64,000 nucleotides of DNA from Nocardia camponoti (GCF_014646135.1 NZ_BMMW01000002.1:1302001-1366000); one strand, 5' to 3'. Positions 1 through 9,519 are shown, numbered from the stretch's first letter. Notes: generated by a model not told the origin, from the sequence alone. Program-made: numbers and translations.

Positions 1-194
1 CGCCCACCGAGACCCCCACGCTGGACCAAACACAGCTCATCGGGTCAGCCAAGCTGGTCGACGGGGTCACCGACATCGCCGTCCACGCCGACCAGGCAGC
101 GCGCTTCGTGCTCGTCTGGATCAACGAGCTCGCCAATTCCGGTGGTCAATTCCAGACCTCCATCGCCGACGTTCGCATCGACGCCGCACCGTAA
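1..194 (+). CDS. C-terminus of MurJ-type (Rv3910-like) membrane protein, 5' truncated
   Basis: An open frame enters from the left edge and stops with TAA at 192-194. The visible 63 residues include the segment AARFVLVWINELA and end in IDAAP. This resembles the C-terminal extracytoplasmic beta-sandwich domain of the large mycobacterial MurJ/pseudokinase protein, which sits directly upstream of sigM in this clade. The family exports lipid II and is regulated through its pseudokinase domain. The assignment rests mainly on position and a short stretch of similarity, because the membrane and pseudokinase parts are outside the window. Confidence 0.6.
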   Translation, partial: PTETPTLDQTQLIGSAKLVDGVTDIAVHADQAARFVLVWINELANSGGQFQTSIADVRIDAAP

Positions 195-416
195 AGCCCC
201 CTGAGCACGACCCGCGCCAGCCGGTCGGGAGGGCCTTTTGTCACCAGATCGCGTTTGGGTTGGTCCCAGATTGTTATCGCCGTTATGATCACTTCGCGCT
301 CTCTTGAGGGAGCTACCCAGAGTCTGTAGACGTCGACCCTGGATGCCGCGTTAGTCCTTTTCGTTCGCCACAGCCAGCTCGTGCTTGTGCTGTGTCGCAG
401 GTCCAAGGGGTTTCCG

Positions 417-1040
417 GTGTCATCGTCACAACTCAACGAGCAGGTTCGCGGAGCGCACACGCGCACCACGCGCACCATCCTCGGCGACGATGTCTCCGAC
501 AAGCAGTTGCTCGCCGCGCACGTCGCTGGCACGCCGCACGCGTTCGCCACGCTGTTGCGCAGACACTCCGACCACCTGTGGCAAACGGCGCTTCGCACGT
601 CCTACTGCCGCGACGACGCCGCCGACGCCCTGCAAGACGCCTTACTGTCGGCGCACCGCACCGCGGCGAGCTTCCGCGCCGAGTCTGAGGTGCGCAGCTG
701 GTTGCACGCGATCGTGGTGAACGCCTGCCTCGACCGGATTCGTCGCAACAAGGCGCGCCGCGCGGTCGCGATCGTGCCAGAGACCATGCCCGAAGCCATC
801 GACGCGCGCGATTACTATTCCGAGTGGGAGCTAGCCGTCGTTGTTGAGCAGGCGTTGTTTACCCTGCCTGACGAGCAACGACTTGCCCTGGTGATGGTGG
901 AAATGGAAGGCCGCAGCGTCGCGGAAACCGCGCTGGCGCTGGGCGTCGCCGAGGGCACGATCAAGAGTCGATGCGCCCGAGCACGCGCACGTTTGCAAGA
1001 ACGTTTGAACTTTTTTCGGGATCAAGGGAACCGTAAGTAG
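417..1040 (+). CDS. sigM: ECF sigma factor SigM
   Basis: A 207-aa extracytoplasmic-function sigma factor. Region 2 (about residues 30-95) contains DDAADALQDALLSAH and a RSWLHAIVVNACLDRIRR segment. Region 4 (about 135-190) contains LPDEQRLALVMVEMEG and the helix-turn-helix VAEGTIKSRCARARARL. It directs RNA polymerase to envelope-stress type promoters. The frame is open upstream to 381. I chose GTG 417 because AAGGGG lies at 405-410, six bases before it. The next gene looks like its anti-sigma factor, and trxB-trxA-cwlM follow, the conserved sigM neighbourhood. Confidence 0.88.
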   Translation: MSSSQLNEQVRGAHTRTTRTILGDDVSDKQLLAAHVAGTPHAFATLLRRHSDHLWQTALRTSYCRDDAADALQDALLSAHRTAASFRAESEVRSWLHAIVVNACLDRIRRNKARRAVAIVPETMPEAIDARDYYSEWELAVVVEQALFTLPDEQRLALVMVEMEGRSVAETALALGVAEGTIKSRCARARARLQERLNFFRDQGNRK

Positions 1041-1135
1041 TCGGGGCGCGTCATTAACAGTGACGAACAAGTCTGCGATGTAAATCCTGCGTCCTGATAC
1101 CTATAAAAACTTACGCAACCAGGGGAGGTGCGAGA

Positions 1136-1861
1136 GTGTCCCGATCTGTACCGCAGCCCCCGTTCCCGTCGGAGCTGCTTGCCGACCTGCACGGTGACAA
1201 TCTCGACCCAGCACAGCGTGAAGAACTATGGCCGCTTGTCATGGCCGATGCCGACGCACGCACCTATCTCGCTCAACTCGACGCCGTCAATGCCCACTTA
1301 CACGCGCTAGCCGAAACCGAACCGGCACTGCACCAGATGCCAGACGATGTCGCCGACCGCATGTTCGCCTTTATCGACGATCTCGATCTGCACCCGTCAG
1401 CGCCGCTGCCGTCCGCGATCGCCGAGCCAATCTCGTTGGCCGAACGCCGTTCTCGTCGCAGGCTTGGGGTACTTGCCGCAGCGGCCGCGGTGCTCGCGAT
1501 TGTCGGCAGTTTCGGTATCGCGCTCAGTGTCATGAACAGTTCGTCGGGTACCGCGACGCCGTCAGCGGCACCGCCATCGGTCGGCGAGCCGAGCGAGTTC
1601 ACTTCCGCCGCCGCGCTGTCGGCCATCGGCAAACGCGATGTCCACGGCGCGCTCAGCGACGAAGCTCAGCTCACCCGCTGCGTCGCTGCCAATGGCATCG
1701 CGCGTCCCGTCATCGGGGCAACCGACTTCAGTTTCGGCGGGCGCGAAGCGGTGCTCATCCTGGTCCGAGGGGAGCGCGCGCCAACCATCACCGCGCTCGT
1801 TGTCGGCACCGGATGCAACAGTGACCACCCCGAGCAACTGGCACTACGCGACATCGGGTGA
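1136..1861 (+). CDS. Anti-sigma-M factor, single-pass membrane protein
   Basis: A 241-aa protein starting at GTG 1136 behind the strong site GGGGAGG (about 1121-1127). The N-terminal 95 residues are soluble and acidic. A basic stop-transfer stretch (ERRSRRR) and one hydrophobic helix (about residues 105-130, including [13 protein letters not shown]) follow, and the remaining about 110 residues would be outside the membrane. This matches membrane-anchored anti-sigma factors and the Rv3912 (RsmA) position next to sigM. It is inferred to hold SigM inactive until an envelope signal arrives. Only position and topology support the pairing. Confidence 0.72.
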   Translation: MSRSVPQPPFPSELLADLHGDNLDPAQREELWPLVMADADARTYLAQLDAVNAHLHALAETEPALHQMPDDVADRMFAFIDDLDLHPSAPLPSAIAEPISLAERRSRRRLGVLAAAAAVLAIVGSFGIALSVMNSSSGTATPSAAPPSVGEPSEFTSAAALSAIGKRDVHGALSDEAQLTRCVAANGIARPVIGATDFSFGGREAVLILVRGERAPTITALVVGTGCNSDHPEQLALRDIG

Positions 1862-2024
1862 GGTCGTCGGCACCGGCCGCGCACCCTGCTCGGGAACAAC
1901 ACCAACTACCCTGTTGTTGACCCATCACGTCCGCTGCACCACCGCCCGGAAGGTCAGTAGTCGCAGCCACGCTTCGTCCGGTAGCTCGGTCGTCGCAGCC
2001 ATATCTGCCGTCTGGAAGGACACC

Positions 2025-3011
2025 ATGAGCACCCCAGTTCGCGACCTGATCATCGTCGGCTCGGGACCCGCCGGATACACCGCGGCCATTTACGCCGCCC
2101 GCGCCGAACTCGCCCCGCTCGTTTTCGAGGGCACTCAGTTCGGCGGCGCGCTCATGACGACCACCGAGGTCGAAAACTTCCCCGGCTTCGCCGAAGGCAT
2201 CATGGGCCCCGATCTGATGGAACAGATGCGCGAGCAGGCCAAGCGCTTCGGTGCCGATCTGCGCACGGAAGATGTTGACGCGCTTGACCTTACGGGCCCG
2301 ATCAAGAAGGTCACCGTTGGTGGCGAGACGTTCGAGGCGTACTCGGTGATCCTCGCGATGGGTTCGGCGGCGCGCTACCTCGGCATCGAGGGCGAGCAGG
2401 AACTGCTTGGGCGCGGCGTCAGCTCTTGTGCCACCTGCGACGGCTTCTTCTTCAAGGGCCAAGACATCGCGGTCGTCGGCGGCGGTGACTCGGCGATGGA
2501 AGAGGCCATCTTCCTCACCAAGTTCGCCAACAGCGTCACCATCATTCACCGACGCGAAGAGTTCCGTGCGTCGCGGATCATGCTTGAGCGCGCCAAGGAC
2601 AACCCGAAGATCAAGTTCGTGCTCAACGCCGAACCCATTCGGGTCAATGGCGACTCCAGCGTCGAAAGCGTCACCTTGCGCGACACCTTGGACGGCAAGG
2701 AATCGCAGCTTGAGGTGACCGGCCTGTTCGTCGCGATCGGCCACGACCCGCGCAGCGAACTCATCAAGGGTCAGGTCGACCTCGACGCCGAAGGCTATGT
2801 GCTGGTGAAGGATCCGAGCACTGCCACCAACGTCGCCGGCGTTTTCGCCGCGGGCGACCTCGTTGACCACACCTACATGCAGGCCATCACGGCTGCGGGC
2901 ACCGGCTGCCGTTCGGCGATCGACGCCGAACGCTGGCTCGCCGAACAGGGCGACATCACGTCCAACACGCTCGACCACGCCGACGGCCCCGCCGCCGTGC
3001 GTGCCAACTGA
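2025..3011 (+). CDS. trxB: Thioredoxin-disulfide reductase TrxB
   Basis: A 328-aa flavoprotein that reduces thioredoxin with NADPH in the cytoplasm. The N-terminal FAD-binding motif is [17 protein letters not shown]. The redox pair is CATCDG with Cys135 and Cys138, the NADPH-binding motif is [11 protein letters not shown], and the second FAD motif is GVFAAGDL near the C-terminus. The frame is open much further upstream, but ATG 2025 follows GGAAGGA at about 2014-2020 and gives the standard family start. It is followed 20 bp later by trxA, so the two are probably co-transcribed. Confidence 0.95.
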   Translation: MSTPVRDLIIVGSGPAGYTAAIYAARAELAPLVFEGTQFGGALMTTTEVENFPGFAEGIMGPDLMEQMREQAKRFGADLRTEDVDALDLTGPIKKVTVGGETFEAYSVILAMGSAARYLGIEGEQELLGRGVSSCATCDGFFFKGQDIAVVGGGDSAMEEAIFLTKFANSVTIIHRREEFRASRIMLERAKDNPKIKFVLNAEPIRVNGDSSVESVTLRDTLDGKESQLEVTGLFVAIGHDPRSELIKGQVDLDAEGYVLVKDPSTATNVAGVFAAGDLVDHTYMQAITAAGTGCRSAIDAERWLAEQGDITSNTLDHADGPAAVRAN

Positions 3012-3031
3012 AACAGCAGGAGAGTATTGCT

Positions 3032-3355
3032 ATGGCAAACACCATCACGGTCACCGACGCCTCCTTCGCCGACGACGTACTGCTGAGCGAAAAGCCCGTG
3101 CTCGTCGACTTCTGGGCGGATTGGTGCGGTCCGTGCAAGATGGTCGCCCCCGTGCTTGAGGAAATCGCGGGCGCGAACGCCGACAAGCTCACCGTCGCCA
3201 AGCTCGACACCGAAGCCAACCCGGGCGCAACGCGCGACTACCAGGTGCTTTCGCTCCCGACCATGATCTTGTTCTCCGGTGGCAAGCCGGTGAAGCAGAT
3301 CGTTGGGGCCAAGGGCAAGGCCGCGCTGCTGCGCGAACTCGACGGCTTGATCTGA
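3032..3355 (+). CDS. trxA: Thioredoxin TrxA
   Basis: A 107-aa cytoplasmic thioredoxin, the normal length of the family. The active site WCGPCK has Cys32 and Cys35, and the cis-proline region LSLPTMILF is intact. AGGAGAG lies just before ATG 3032. It receives electrons from the TrxB encoded immediately upstream and reduces protein disulfides. Confidence 0.96.
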   Translation: MANTITVTDASFADDVLLSEKPVLVDFWADWCGPCKMVAPVLEEIAGANADKLTVAKLDTEANPGATRDYQVLSLPTMILFSGGKPVKQIVGAKGKAALLRELDGLI

Positions 3356-3477
3356 CCTAAACCACCTCCGACCGGCCGACGCGCCGTAGGATGCCCCACA
3401 CCCGACGATTGCAGGAATGTGGTCGGGGTCTGAGACAATCGACGGACGCTCCGGTCGAAGGAAAGGGCTCTTAAAGC

Positions 3478-4683
3478 ATGCACCGACTTCGTCACGGCGA
3501 TTCAGGTCCAGCCGTCGCAGAGGTTCGGAGCACCCTCGCCAGCATCGGTTTCCTGCATCCCCAGCATGACTCCACTGACGGCGACTCCGCACGCGAATAT
3601 TGGCAAGACACCGACGCGGTGTTCGACGCCCCACTCGACTCGGCGGTCCGCGCGTTCCAGCAACAGCGCGGCCTGCTGGTCGACGGCGTCGTCGGTCCTG
3701 CCACCTATCGTGCGCTCAAGGAAGCCTCCTACCGGCTGGGTGCCCGCACGCTGATCTATCAACTGTCAGCGCCGCTCTACGGCGACGACGTCGCCCAGCT
3801 TCAGCACCGGCTGCAAGACCTCGGCTTCTACGTGTACCGCGTCGACGGGTTCTTTGGTCAGCGCACGCACGAGGGGCTGTCCGCGTTCCAGCGCGAGATC
3901 GGGCTTTCCGACGACGGGATCTGTGGTCCCGACACGCTTCGTTCGCTCGAACTGCTCGGCGCGCGCGTCACGGGCGGCAACCCGCACCGCATCGCTGAGG
4001 AAGAGGTCGTCCACCGGGCGGGCCCGCAGCTCACTGGCAAGCGCATTGTCATCGATCCCGGTTTCGGCGGCGCCGACCAAGGTTTCGCTGTCCCAACCGA
4101 ATTCGGCGACGTGTACGAGTCGGAAATTCTGTGGGGCCTCGCGTCTCGGCTCGAAGGCCGCATGGCCGCGACCGGAATGGAAACGTTCCTTTCGCGTCGT
4201 CGCGACGCCAACCCCACCGACGCTGAGCGCGCCGAAACGTCCAACTCGTTCGACGCCAATCTCATGATTTCGCTGCGCTGCGCGATCAGCGACAACCCGG
4301 CGGCACAGGGCGTCGCTGGGTTCTACTACGGCAATTCGCATGGCTCGGTTTCGATGATCGGTCAGGTGCTCGCCGGGTTCATTCAGCGCGAAGTGGTCGC
4401 GCGTACGGCGTTGCAGGACTGCCGCACGCATCAGCGCACCTGGGACATTCTGCGGCTCACCAAGATGCCGACCGTCCAGATCGACCTTGGCTACCTCACC
4501 AACGCCGCCGACGCCGAACTACTCACCAACCCGCGTCAGCTCGACGTTGTCGCCGAGGCGATCCTCGTCGCGGTGAAGCGGCTGTACCTGCTCGGCCAGG
4601 ACGACCAGCCGACCGGCACGTACACCTTCGCCGAACTGCTCGCTGAGGAGATGGCTGCCGCGGACTCCGCGGGGTCCGCGTAA
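3478..4683 (+). CDS. cwlM: CwlM-type regulatory amidase homologue (probable pseudoenzyme)
   Basis: A 401-aa protein with two N-terminal peptidoglycan-binding domains (about residues 5-85, including AFQQQRGLLVDGVVGPATY, and 95-165, including AFQREIGLSDDGICGPDTL) and an Amidase_3 fold (about 185-375). The zinc-binding motifs are altered: the usual DPGHGG reads DPGFGG, the SIHAN motif reads SLRCA, and the terminal VE-GF region reads QIDLGY. The key histidines are therefore absent. In mycobacteria CwlM is a cytoplasmic, PknB-phosphorylated activator of MurA rather than an active amidase, and these substitutions fit that role. GAAGGAAAGGG precedes ATG 3478. Confidence 0.88.
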   Translation: MHRLRHGDSGPAVAEVRSTLASIGFLHPQHDSTDGDSAREYWQDTDAVFDAPLDSAVRAFQQQRGLLVDGVVGPATYRALKEASYRLGARTLIYQLSAPLYGDDVAQLQHRLQDLGFYVYRVDGFFGQRTHEGLSAFQREIGLSDDGICGPDTLRSLELLGARVTGGNPHRIAEEEVVHRAGPQLTGKRIVIDPGFGGADQGFAVPTEFGDVYESEILWGLASRLEGRMAATGMETFLSRRRDANPTDAERAETSNSFDANLMISLRCAISDNPAAQGVAGFYYGNSHGSVSMIGQVLAGFIQREVVARTALQDCRTHQRTWDILRLTKMPTVQIDLGYLTNAADAELLTNPRQLDVVAEAILVAVKRLYLLGQDDQPTGTYTFAELLAEEMAAADSAGSA

Positions 4684-4700
4684 GTATCTGTAAACGAAAG

Positions 4701-4735
4701 CGGCCCCACGGAAATCTCCGTGGGGCCGTTTTCTT
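4701..4735. terminator. Bidirectional intrinsic terminator after cwlM
   Basis: A 12-bp stem CGGCCCCACGGA / TCCGTGGGGCCG (4701-4712 and 4717-4728) is followed by TTTTCTT. It sits between convergent genes and can end cwlM transcription; the opposite strand has an A/T-containing run but a weaker U-tract. Confidence 0.85.
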
Positions 4736-4746
4736 ATTCGCTGGCT

Positions 4747-5532
4747 TTAGAACACACCAACCCGTGCCGGGGGAGTCATCGACGCGGCGGCGAGCAACTG
4801 GTCGAGCGCGCGTTCGACGTCTTCCTTCCACAGGTGGTCGGTGTTGAGTTCCAACCGCAGTCGGGGGAACCGGTGATGCTGGGCGACAACTTCGAAACCG
4901 ACGTCTTCGAGGAAGTCGGCGTCGATCATGCACGTCTCGGGCGTACACCGCGTCGCCGCAGCCGGGTCGCGCAGGGGAGCGGCGATGCGTTCCATCAACC
5001 GCATCGACGAACCGAAGCCGCGATCGGCAACCGAACTCGACGCTGGCCCGTTGCGAATGCCAAATGCCTCGATGGCACGAACGCCACGACGCACCAGATC
5101 GGCCACCACGGCCTGAATAAGCCGATGGGCTACATCGGCCTCCTCGTAGGGGAATTCGGCCTGCAGCGTGGTCAGCAGGACCGCATCCGGGCTTACTGGG
5201 GAGGTGGGGAAGAGCGAGGCGCGCGGCACCGCGCTCGGCGGTGAGTAGAGCGCGCAGCCAGCGATATTGCGATCGCTTGGCCTGCTGCCTTCCACGTGTG
5301 CCACCTGCCCGCACGAACCCCACTCAAGCATGACCGTCGATAGCCAGGCTTCCTTCTCGAAAACCGGATCGCACAATCCGTGGGAATCGGCGGCGACAGC
5401 GGGATCGAGTTCCCAGAACACACACCGACGGGTGTGCGCCGGAAGCTGATCGAGTCCGTCGAGGGTCAATGCCGTGACGCTGGTCGACACCGCTCTGCTC
5501 AGCCTCCAGCTGTCCGATTCATCCACGCTCAC
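4747..5532 (-). CDS. GNAT-like acetyltransferase domain protein (Rv3916c-like)
   Basis: A 261-aa protein starting at GTG 5532. It belongs to a conserved actinobacterial family located between cwlM and parB. The C-terminal half resembles a GNAT N-acetyltransferase fold, with the helix-strand region AHRLIQAVVADLVRRGVRAIEAFGIR corresponding to the acetyl-CoA binding part and a terminal strand with FLEDVGFEVVAQHHRFP. The substrate is unknown. It is transcribed in the same direction as parAB and lies 35 bp downstream of the parB stop, so it may be read as the last gene of that unit. Confidence 0.68.
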   Translation of the reverse strand: MSVDESDSWRLSRAVSTSVTALTLDGLDQLPAHTRRCVFWELDPAVAADSHGLCDPVFEKEAWLSTVMLEWGSCGQVAHVEGSRPSDRNIAGCALYSPPSAVPRASLFPTSPVSPDAVLLTTLQAEFPYEEADVAHRLIQAVVADLVRRGVRAIEAFGIRNGPASSSVADRGFGSSMRLMERIAAPLRDPAAATRCTPETCMIDADFLEDVGFEVVAQHHRFPRLRLELNTDHLWKEDVERALDQLLAAASMTPPARVGVF

Positions 5533-5567
5533 GACACATCACTATCCACAGTAATCCAACCTCTCCG

Positions 5568-6635
5568 TCACAGTGACGTTTCGGGGTTGACCTGCTCCAT
5601 CAGCGCCACAATGCGCTCGAGATCTTCGACGGAACCGAACTCGACAACGATCTTGCCCTTGCGCTTACCGAGGCTCACCGTGACGCGCGTGTCGTACGAA
5701 CCCGACAACCGCTCAGCCACCTCCTGCAACCCCGGCATGTGAATCGGCCTGCGCTTCGGCGCCGGGGGAGCGGAGTCGGCAGGCTCACGATTGGCCAGCG
5801 TGACCGCTTCCTCAGTTGCCCGAACCGAAAGGCCCTCGGCGACAATGCGTGCCGCGAGTACCTCTTGTGCATCGGCGCCAGCGTCGAGCCCGAGCAGCGC
5901 GCGAGCGTGCCCTGCCGACAACACCCCGGCGGCAACCCTGCGCTGGACCGGAATCGGCAGCTTCAGCAGACGGATCATATTCGTCACAACCGGGCGAGAA
6001 CGGCCGATTCGCGAAGCCAGTTCCTCGTGGGTGACGTCGAACTCCTCAAGCAACTGCTGATACGCGGCAGCCTCTTCGAGAGGGTTCAACTGGACGCGGT
6101 GGATGTTCTCAAGGAGCGCGTCGCGCAACATCGAACCGTCGTCGGTGTCGCGGATGATCGCGGGGATCGTCGCGAGCCCGACCTCCTGGCACGCGCGCCA
6201 ACGGCGCTCGCCCATGACGAGTTGGAACTTGTCTCCCCCGGTCGTACCCGACTCGACCCGCCGTACGACGATCGGCTGCATGAGCCCGAACTCGCGGATC
6301 GAGTGGACCAGTTCGGCAAGCGCTTCGTCGTCGAAGACCTGCCGCGGCTGGCGTGGGTTGGGCTCGATCTGTTCGGCCGGGATTTCGCGGTAGATCGCCC
6401 CGGCGGGGGAGACGAGGTCGGCCGCGTCGGCCGTCTCGGTGGTGGCGTCGGCTTCGACGTCGGTCTCGTCGTCGGTGTTCGGCACGCTATGCAACACCGG
6501 CGCCGGCTGTGGGCCGATCGGCGTGATCCCCATGACGCTGGCCGCCGCACTACTCAGGCCGGGCGTCGCGCCCGGACCCGTCGGGATCAAAGCGGCCAAC
6601 CCGCGCCCTAGACCGCCCTTTTTCGCCTGACTCAT
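5568..6635 (-). CDS. parB: Chromosome-partitioning protein ParB
   Basis: A 355-aa DNA-binding CTPase of the ParB/Spo0J family. The N-terminus [14 protein letters not shown] contacts ParA. The CTP-binding domain contains the arginine patch GERRWRA, the HTH region is [23 protein letters not shown], and the C-terminus (about 300-355) is the dimerisation domain. It loads at parS sites and spreads to form the segregation complex. It lies downstream of parA on the same strand with a 40-bp gap. Several parS-like sites lie within 2.3 kb. Confidence 0.95.
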   Translation of the reverse strand: MSQAKKGGLGRGLAALIPTGPGATPGLSSAAASVMGITPIGPQPAPVLHSVPNTDDETDVEADATTETADAADLVSPAGAIYREIPAEQIEPNPRQPRQVFDDEALAELVHSIREFGLMQPIVVRRVESGTTGGDKFQLVMGERRWRACQEVGLATIPAIIRDTDDGSMLRDALLENIHRVQLNPLEEAAAYQQLLEEFDVTHEELASRIGRSRPVVTNMIRLLKLPIPVQRRVAAGVLSAGHARALLGLDAGADAQEVLAARIVAEGLSVRATEEAVTLANREPADSAPPAPKRRPIHMPGLQEVAERLSGSYDTRVTVSLGKRKGKIVVEFGSVEDLERIVALMEQVNPETSL

Positions 6636-6675
6636 CGGCTACCGATCCCTTCCTCGTTGTGCACTCGACCCACGA

Positions 6676-7671
6676 TTACGACGCGTCTTGCGTTACTTGT
6701 GCACGGGAAGCCAGCTCGCGCCCGGCGTCCATGTAGCTCATCGCACCGCGAGAGCCTGGATCATAATCGAGCACCGTCATGCCGTAGCCCGGTGCTTCCG
6801 AGACCTTCACGCTGCGCGGGATCATCGCCTTGAGGACCACATCGCCGAAGTGATTACGCACTTCTTCGGCCACCTGGTCGGCCAATTTGGTGCGGCCGTC
6901 GTACATCGTGAGCAAGACGGTCGACACGTGCAGCTCGGGGTTGAGGTGCGCCTGGACGAGGCCGATGTTGCGCAGCAACTGGCCGACACCCTCAAGCGCG
7001 TAGTACTCGCACTGGATCGGAATCAGCACTTCTTTGGCCGCGACGAGCGCGTTGACCGTCAGCAGGCCGAGCGAAGGCGGGCAGTCGATAAGGACGTAGT
7101 CGATATCGAAACCGGCCGTTGCCGCGTCCTGGATCGCCGTCTTCAGTCGACCTTCGCGCGCGACCATCGAAACGAGTTCGATTTCCGCACCGGCGAGGTC
7201 GATGGTCGCCGGGACGCAAAGTAGGCGCTCACTGTGCGGGCTGACCTGAATCGCGTCCTTGACCTTGACCTCCCCGATGAGCAACTCGTAGCTCGACGGC
7301 ACCCCCGAGTGATGGGCGACGCCGAGCGCGGTGCTCGCGTTGCCCTGCGGATCGAGATCGACGACGAGGACCGTCATGCCCTGATGCGCAAGCGCGGCAG
7401 CAAGGTTGACGGTGGTCGTCGTCTTGCCGACGCCACCCTTCTGGTTGGCGATGGTGATGATCCGTTGCTCGCGGGGTTTCGGCACAGTTACCTTTCCTGG
7501 GTGCAGAATCTGGCTGGCGCGTTGCGCTTCCGCCGCGATCGGGGTCTCGGATGGGGAAATGTGCCCGAAAGGAGTGTTCCCGAAAGTCTCCGCATCGAAG
7601 CTGCTGGAGTCCAGCATCCCCGGGACCCGTGACCCTGTTTCCCGTGAAACATTCGCCGGACCGCTCGACAT
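6676..7671 (-). CDS. parA: Chromosome-partitioning ATPase ParA
   Basis: A 331-aa deviant-Walker ATPase. The Walker A motif is KGGVGKTT (about residues 80-87) and the switch region is DLDPQGNASTALG. The DCPPSLGLLTVNAL segment is typical of Soj/ParA. An about 65-residue N-terminal extension precedes the ATPase core, and its codons around NVSRETGS contain a parS-like site. ParA drives movement of ParB-parS complexes towards the cell pole and co-operates with the ParB encoded downstream. Confidence 0.95.
   Translation of the reverse strand: MSSGPANVSRETGSRVPGMLDSSSFDAETFGNTPFGHISPSETPIAAEAQRASQILHPGKVTVPKPREQRIITIANQKGGVGKTTTTVNLAAALAHQGMTVLVVDLDPQGNASTALGVAHHSGVPSSYELLIGEVKVKDAIQVSPHSERLLCVPATIDLAGAEIELVSMVAREGRLKTAIQDAATAGFDIDYVLIDCPPSLGLLTVNALVAAKEVLIPIQCEYYALEGVGQLLRNIGLVQAHLNPELHVSTVLLTMYDGRTKLADQVAEEVRNHFGDVVLKAMIPRSVKVSEAPGYGMTVLDYDPGSRGAMSYMDAGRELASRAQVTQDAS
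7636..7651. promoter_or_regulatory. parS-like site inside parA
   Basis: TGTTTCCCGTGAAACA differs at one base from the consensus TGTTTCACGTGAAACA. It overlaps the 5' coding part of parA. Confidence 0.8.
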
Positions 7672-7885
7672 AGAAAGCTCCTAACCCGAGAAACTGCAAG
7701 ATCACGTATCCCCGACGAGCGTCGGCGCCGTGTCGTCACGAACATTGTGTCGGTAGGGAACTCGGAAAAGAGTTCACACCCGCCCGACTGTGAACAGCTT
7801 GCCAGCACTATCCCACTTAGGAAAGCTGAAATGCGGCACGCCGGTTGCGACACACCCAAACTCGTCGAAATTGCCTGGGTTGCGA

Positions 7886-7901
7886 TGTTTCACGGGAAAC
7901 A
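7886..7901. promoter_or_regulatory. parS-like site
   Basis: TGTTTCACGGGAAACA has one mismatch to the parS consensus. It lies in the parA-rsmG intergenic region. Confidence 0.8.
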
Positions 7902-8031
7902 GAGACAGAATCTTCGCGGAGAGCGAACCGCGTTCGCGCCAGCCCTGATTCGCGCAACAGGCCCGAGTACTGCTTCGCCCGAGCGCAACTCGGCTCGAAG
8001 GCAAGTGGTTCATCTTCAACAGCCCCGCGCG

Positions 8032-8047
8032 CGTTCCACGTGAAACA
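8032..8047. promoter_or_regulatory. parS-like site
   Basis: CGTTCCACGTGAAACA has the intact core CACGTGAAAC, with C for T at the first position and the common T/C variation at position 5. Confidence 0.85.
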
Positions 8048-8115
8048 GTCGAAAACAGCGGCGGCACGGGGTGTACCTCGGATACCCACCCCGTTTCGTC
8101 ACGTTACGAAACGTT

Positions 8116-8844
8116 CTAGCGCCGCTTCGACTTTCGTTCCGTCTTTCGCTCGGCGCGACGACTTGGTCGCTCGGCTCGGGGGAGGAGTTCCGCGCTCACG
8201 ACAAGCGTCGGCACTTCGACAATCCCCGCGCCGCAACCAACAACGCGAAGATCCGTCGCGCCGTCGCGAATTAGCTCAGCCCCGTCGCGCTCCAATTCTT
8301 CTGCCGCGCTTGATCCCTTGAGCGCGAGCATGTGCCCGCGATCGCGCAGCAGGGGGAGCGACCAGTGCGCCAACTTCGCGAGCGGAGCGACAGCGCGCGA
8401 AGTGACGACATCCGCGCCACCCGCTTCCTTAATCACGCCACTCTGCTCAGCGCGCCCGCGCACGACGGTGATGCCGAGATCGTTCTCCTCAATGAACTCA
8501 CTAAGGAAGATGGTCCGGCGAAGCAGCGGCTCGACGAGCGTGATGCGCAAGTCCGGTCGCGCGATGGCCAACGGGATGCCGGGCAGGCCAGCGCCGCTGC
8601 CGACGTCGACGACCGACGCGCCCTCTTCGATCAACTCGCCGATCACCGCACAGTTGAGGATGTGCCGCTCCCAGAGTCGGGGGACCTCGCGCGGACCGAT
8701 CAGCCCGCGTTCCACGCCCGCGCTCGCGAGCGCGTCGTAGTAGCGGCGAGCAAGGTCGAGCCGGTCACCGAAAACTTGCGCCGCGGCTGCGGGCGGTTCG
8801 GCGTCGGCTGCGGGGGCACCCGGGTCTCGTTCCACGTGAAACAT
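8116..8844 (-). CDS. rsmG: 16S rRNA m7G methyltransferase RsmG (GidB)
   Basis: A 242-aa SAM-dependent enzyme that methylates the N7 of a guanosine in the 530 loop of 16S rRNA. Loss in mycobacteria gives low-level streptomycin resistance. The SAM motif is [16 protein letters not shown], followed by the catalytic-core strand [16 protein letters not shown] and the segment [16 protein letters not shown]. The C-terminal about 25 residues are very basic. The first codons (MFHVER) are themselves encoded by a parS-like site, as is common for rsmG genes near origins. Confidence 0.93.
   Translation of the reverse strand: MFHVERDPGAPAADAEPPAAAAQVFGDRLDLARRYYDALASAGVERGLIGPREVPRLWERHILNCAVIGELIEEGASVVDVGSGAGLPGIPLAIARPDLRITLVEPLLRRTIFLSEFIEENDLGITVVRGRAEQSGVIKEAGGADVVTSRAVAPLAKLAHWSLPLLRDRGHMLALKGSSAAEELERDGAELIRDGATDLRVVGCGAGIVEVPTLVVSAELLPRAERPSRRAERKTERKSKRR
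8828..8843. promoter_or_regulatory. parS-like site overlapping the rsmG start
   Basis: CGTTCCACGTGAAACA, the same 16-mer as at 8032-8047, covers codons 1-6 of rsmG. Confidence 0.85.
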
Positions 8845-8883
8845 CCTTCTTCAGTGGTTTTCTGGGAGCGGAAGGCATGAATA

Positions 8884-8910
8884 AGGCCCCCGGTCCGAGA
8901 CCGGAGGCCC
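8884..8910 (-). terminator. Hairpin terminator after jag
   Basis: On the minus strand GGCCTCCGGTC and GACCGGGGGCC form a stem with a 3-nt loop, followed by TTATTC. It lies between the jag stop and the rsmG start, so rsmG-parAB may have its own promoter. The U-tract is weak. Confidence 0.6.
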
Positions 8911-8930
8911 TATTTCAGGCGAACGTCAGC

Positions 8931-9488
8931 CTACTCGGGCACGACCACCACATGGCGGTTCGGCTCGACGCCTTCGCTCTCACTTGCCACGCCGTCGATG
9001 TCGGCGATGGAATCGTGAACGATCTTGCGCTCGAACGGGGTCATCGCCGACAGCGCTTCGGGCTTGCCCGACTCAAGCACCCGCTTCGCCGCCGCGACAC
9101 CGAGCGCGCTCAGGTCGTTGCGACGCTGCGCGCGCCAACCGGCAACGTCGAGCATCAGGCGGCTGCGCACGCCGGTCGCCTGCTGCACCGCGAGGCGGGT
9201 GAGCTCCTGCAGCGCGTCGAGCACTTCACCGTTGCGGCCAACCAACTTCGACAGGTCGCGCCCGCCGTCGATGCTGACCACCGCGCGGTCGCCTTCAACG
9301 TCGAGGTCGATATCGCCGTCGAAGTCGAGCACGTCGAGCAACTGCTCGAGGTAGTCGCCCGCGATCTCGCCCTCTTCGATCAACGCTTCTTCGGCGTCGA
9401 TCGACGAAGCGCGCACGGTCTCGTTCACCGCGTCAACCACCGCCGCCTCGGGGGCGTCGGAACCGTCGGTCTGCGTCTCAACAGTCAT
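8931..9488 (-). CDS. jag: Jag/KhpB-type KH-R3H RNA-binding protein
   Basis: A 185-aa protein with an acidic N-terminal half (about residues 1-60), a KH domain (about 60-125, including KLVGRNGEVLDALQELTRLAV) and a C-terminal R3H domain (about 130-185). The R3H motif is ERKIVHDSIAD, ending ESEGVEPNRHVVVVP. The family binds RNA and usually sits behind yidC, as here (31 bp after it). It has been linked to cell-size and division control in other bacteria. Confidence 0.92.
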   Translation of the reverse strand: MTVETQTDGSDAPEAAVVDAVNETVRASSIDAEEALIEEGEIAGDYLEQLLDVLDFDGDIDLDVEGDRAVVSIDGGRDLSKLVGRNGEVLDALQELTRLAVQQATGVRSRLMLDVAGWRAQRRNDLSALGVAAAKRVLESGKPEALSAMTPFERKIVHDSIADIDGVASESEGVEPNRHVVVVPE

Positions 9489-9519
9489 TGGTCTCCTCTA
9501 TCCGTAGCCGCGTCGCGGC

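Larger units (their letters stand above)
7672..8115. other. parA-rsmG intergenic region with parS sites
   Basis: This 444-bp gap between rsmG and parA holds two parS-like sites (7886-7901 and 8032-8047). No frame in it has a recognisable product. It presumably also carries the parAB promoter. Confidence 0.6.

Noticed and set aside
195..230. Possible terminator after the MurJ-type gene
   Set aside because: The pairing of the CCCCCT and AGGGCCTTTT stretches is weak and interrupted.
1788..2978. 396-codon open frame opposite trxB
   Set aside because: Antisense shadow of a certain gene.
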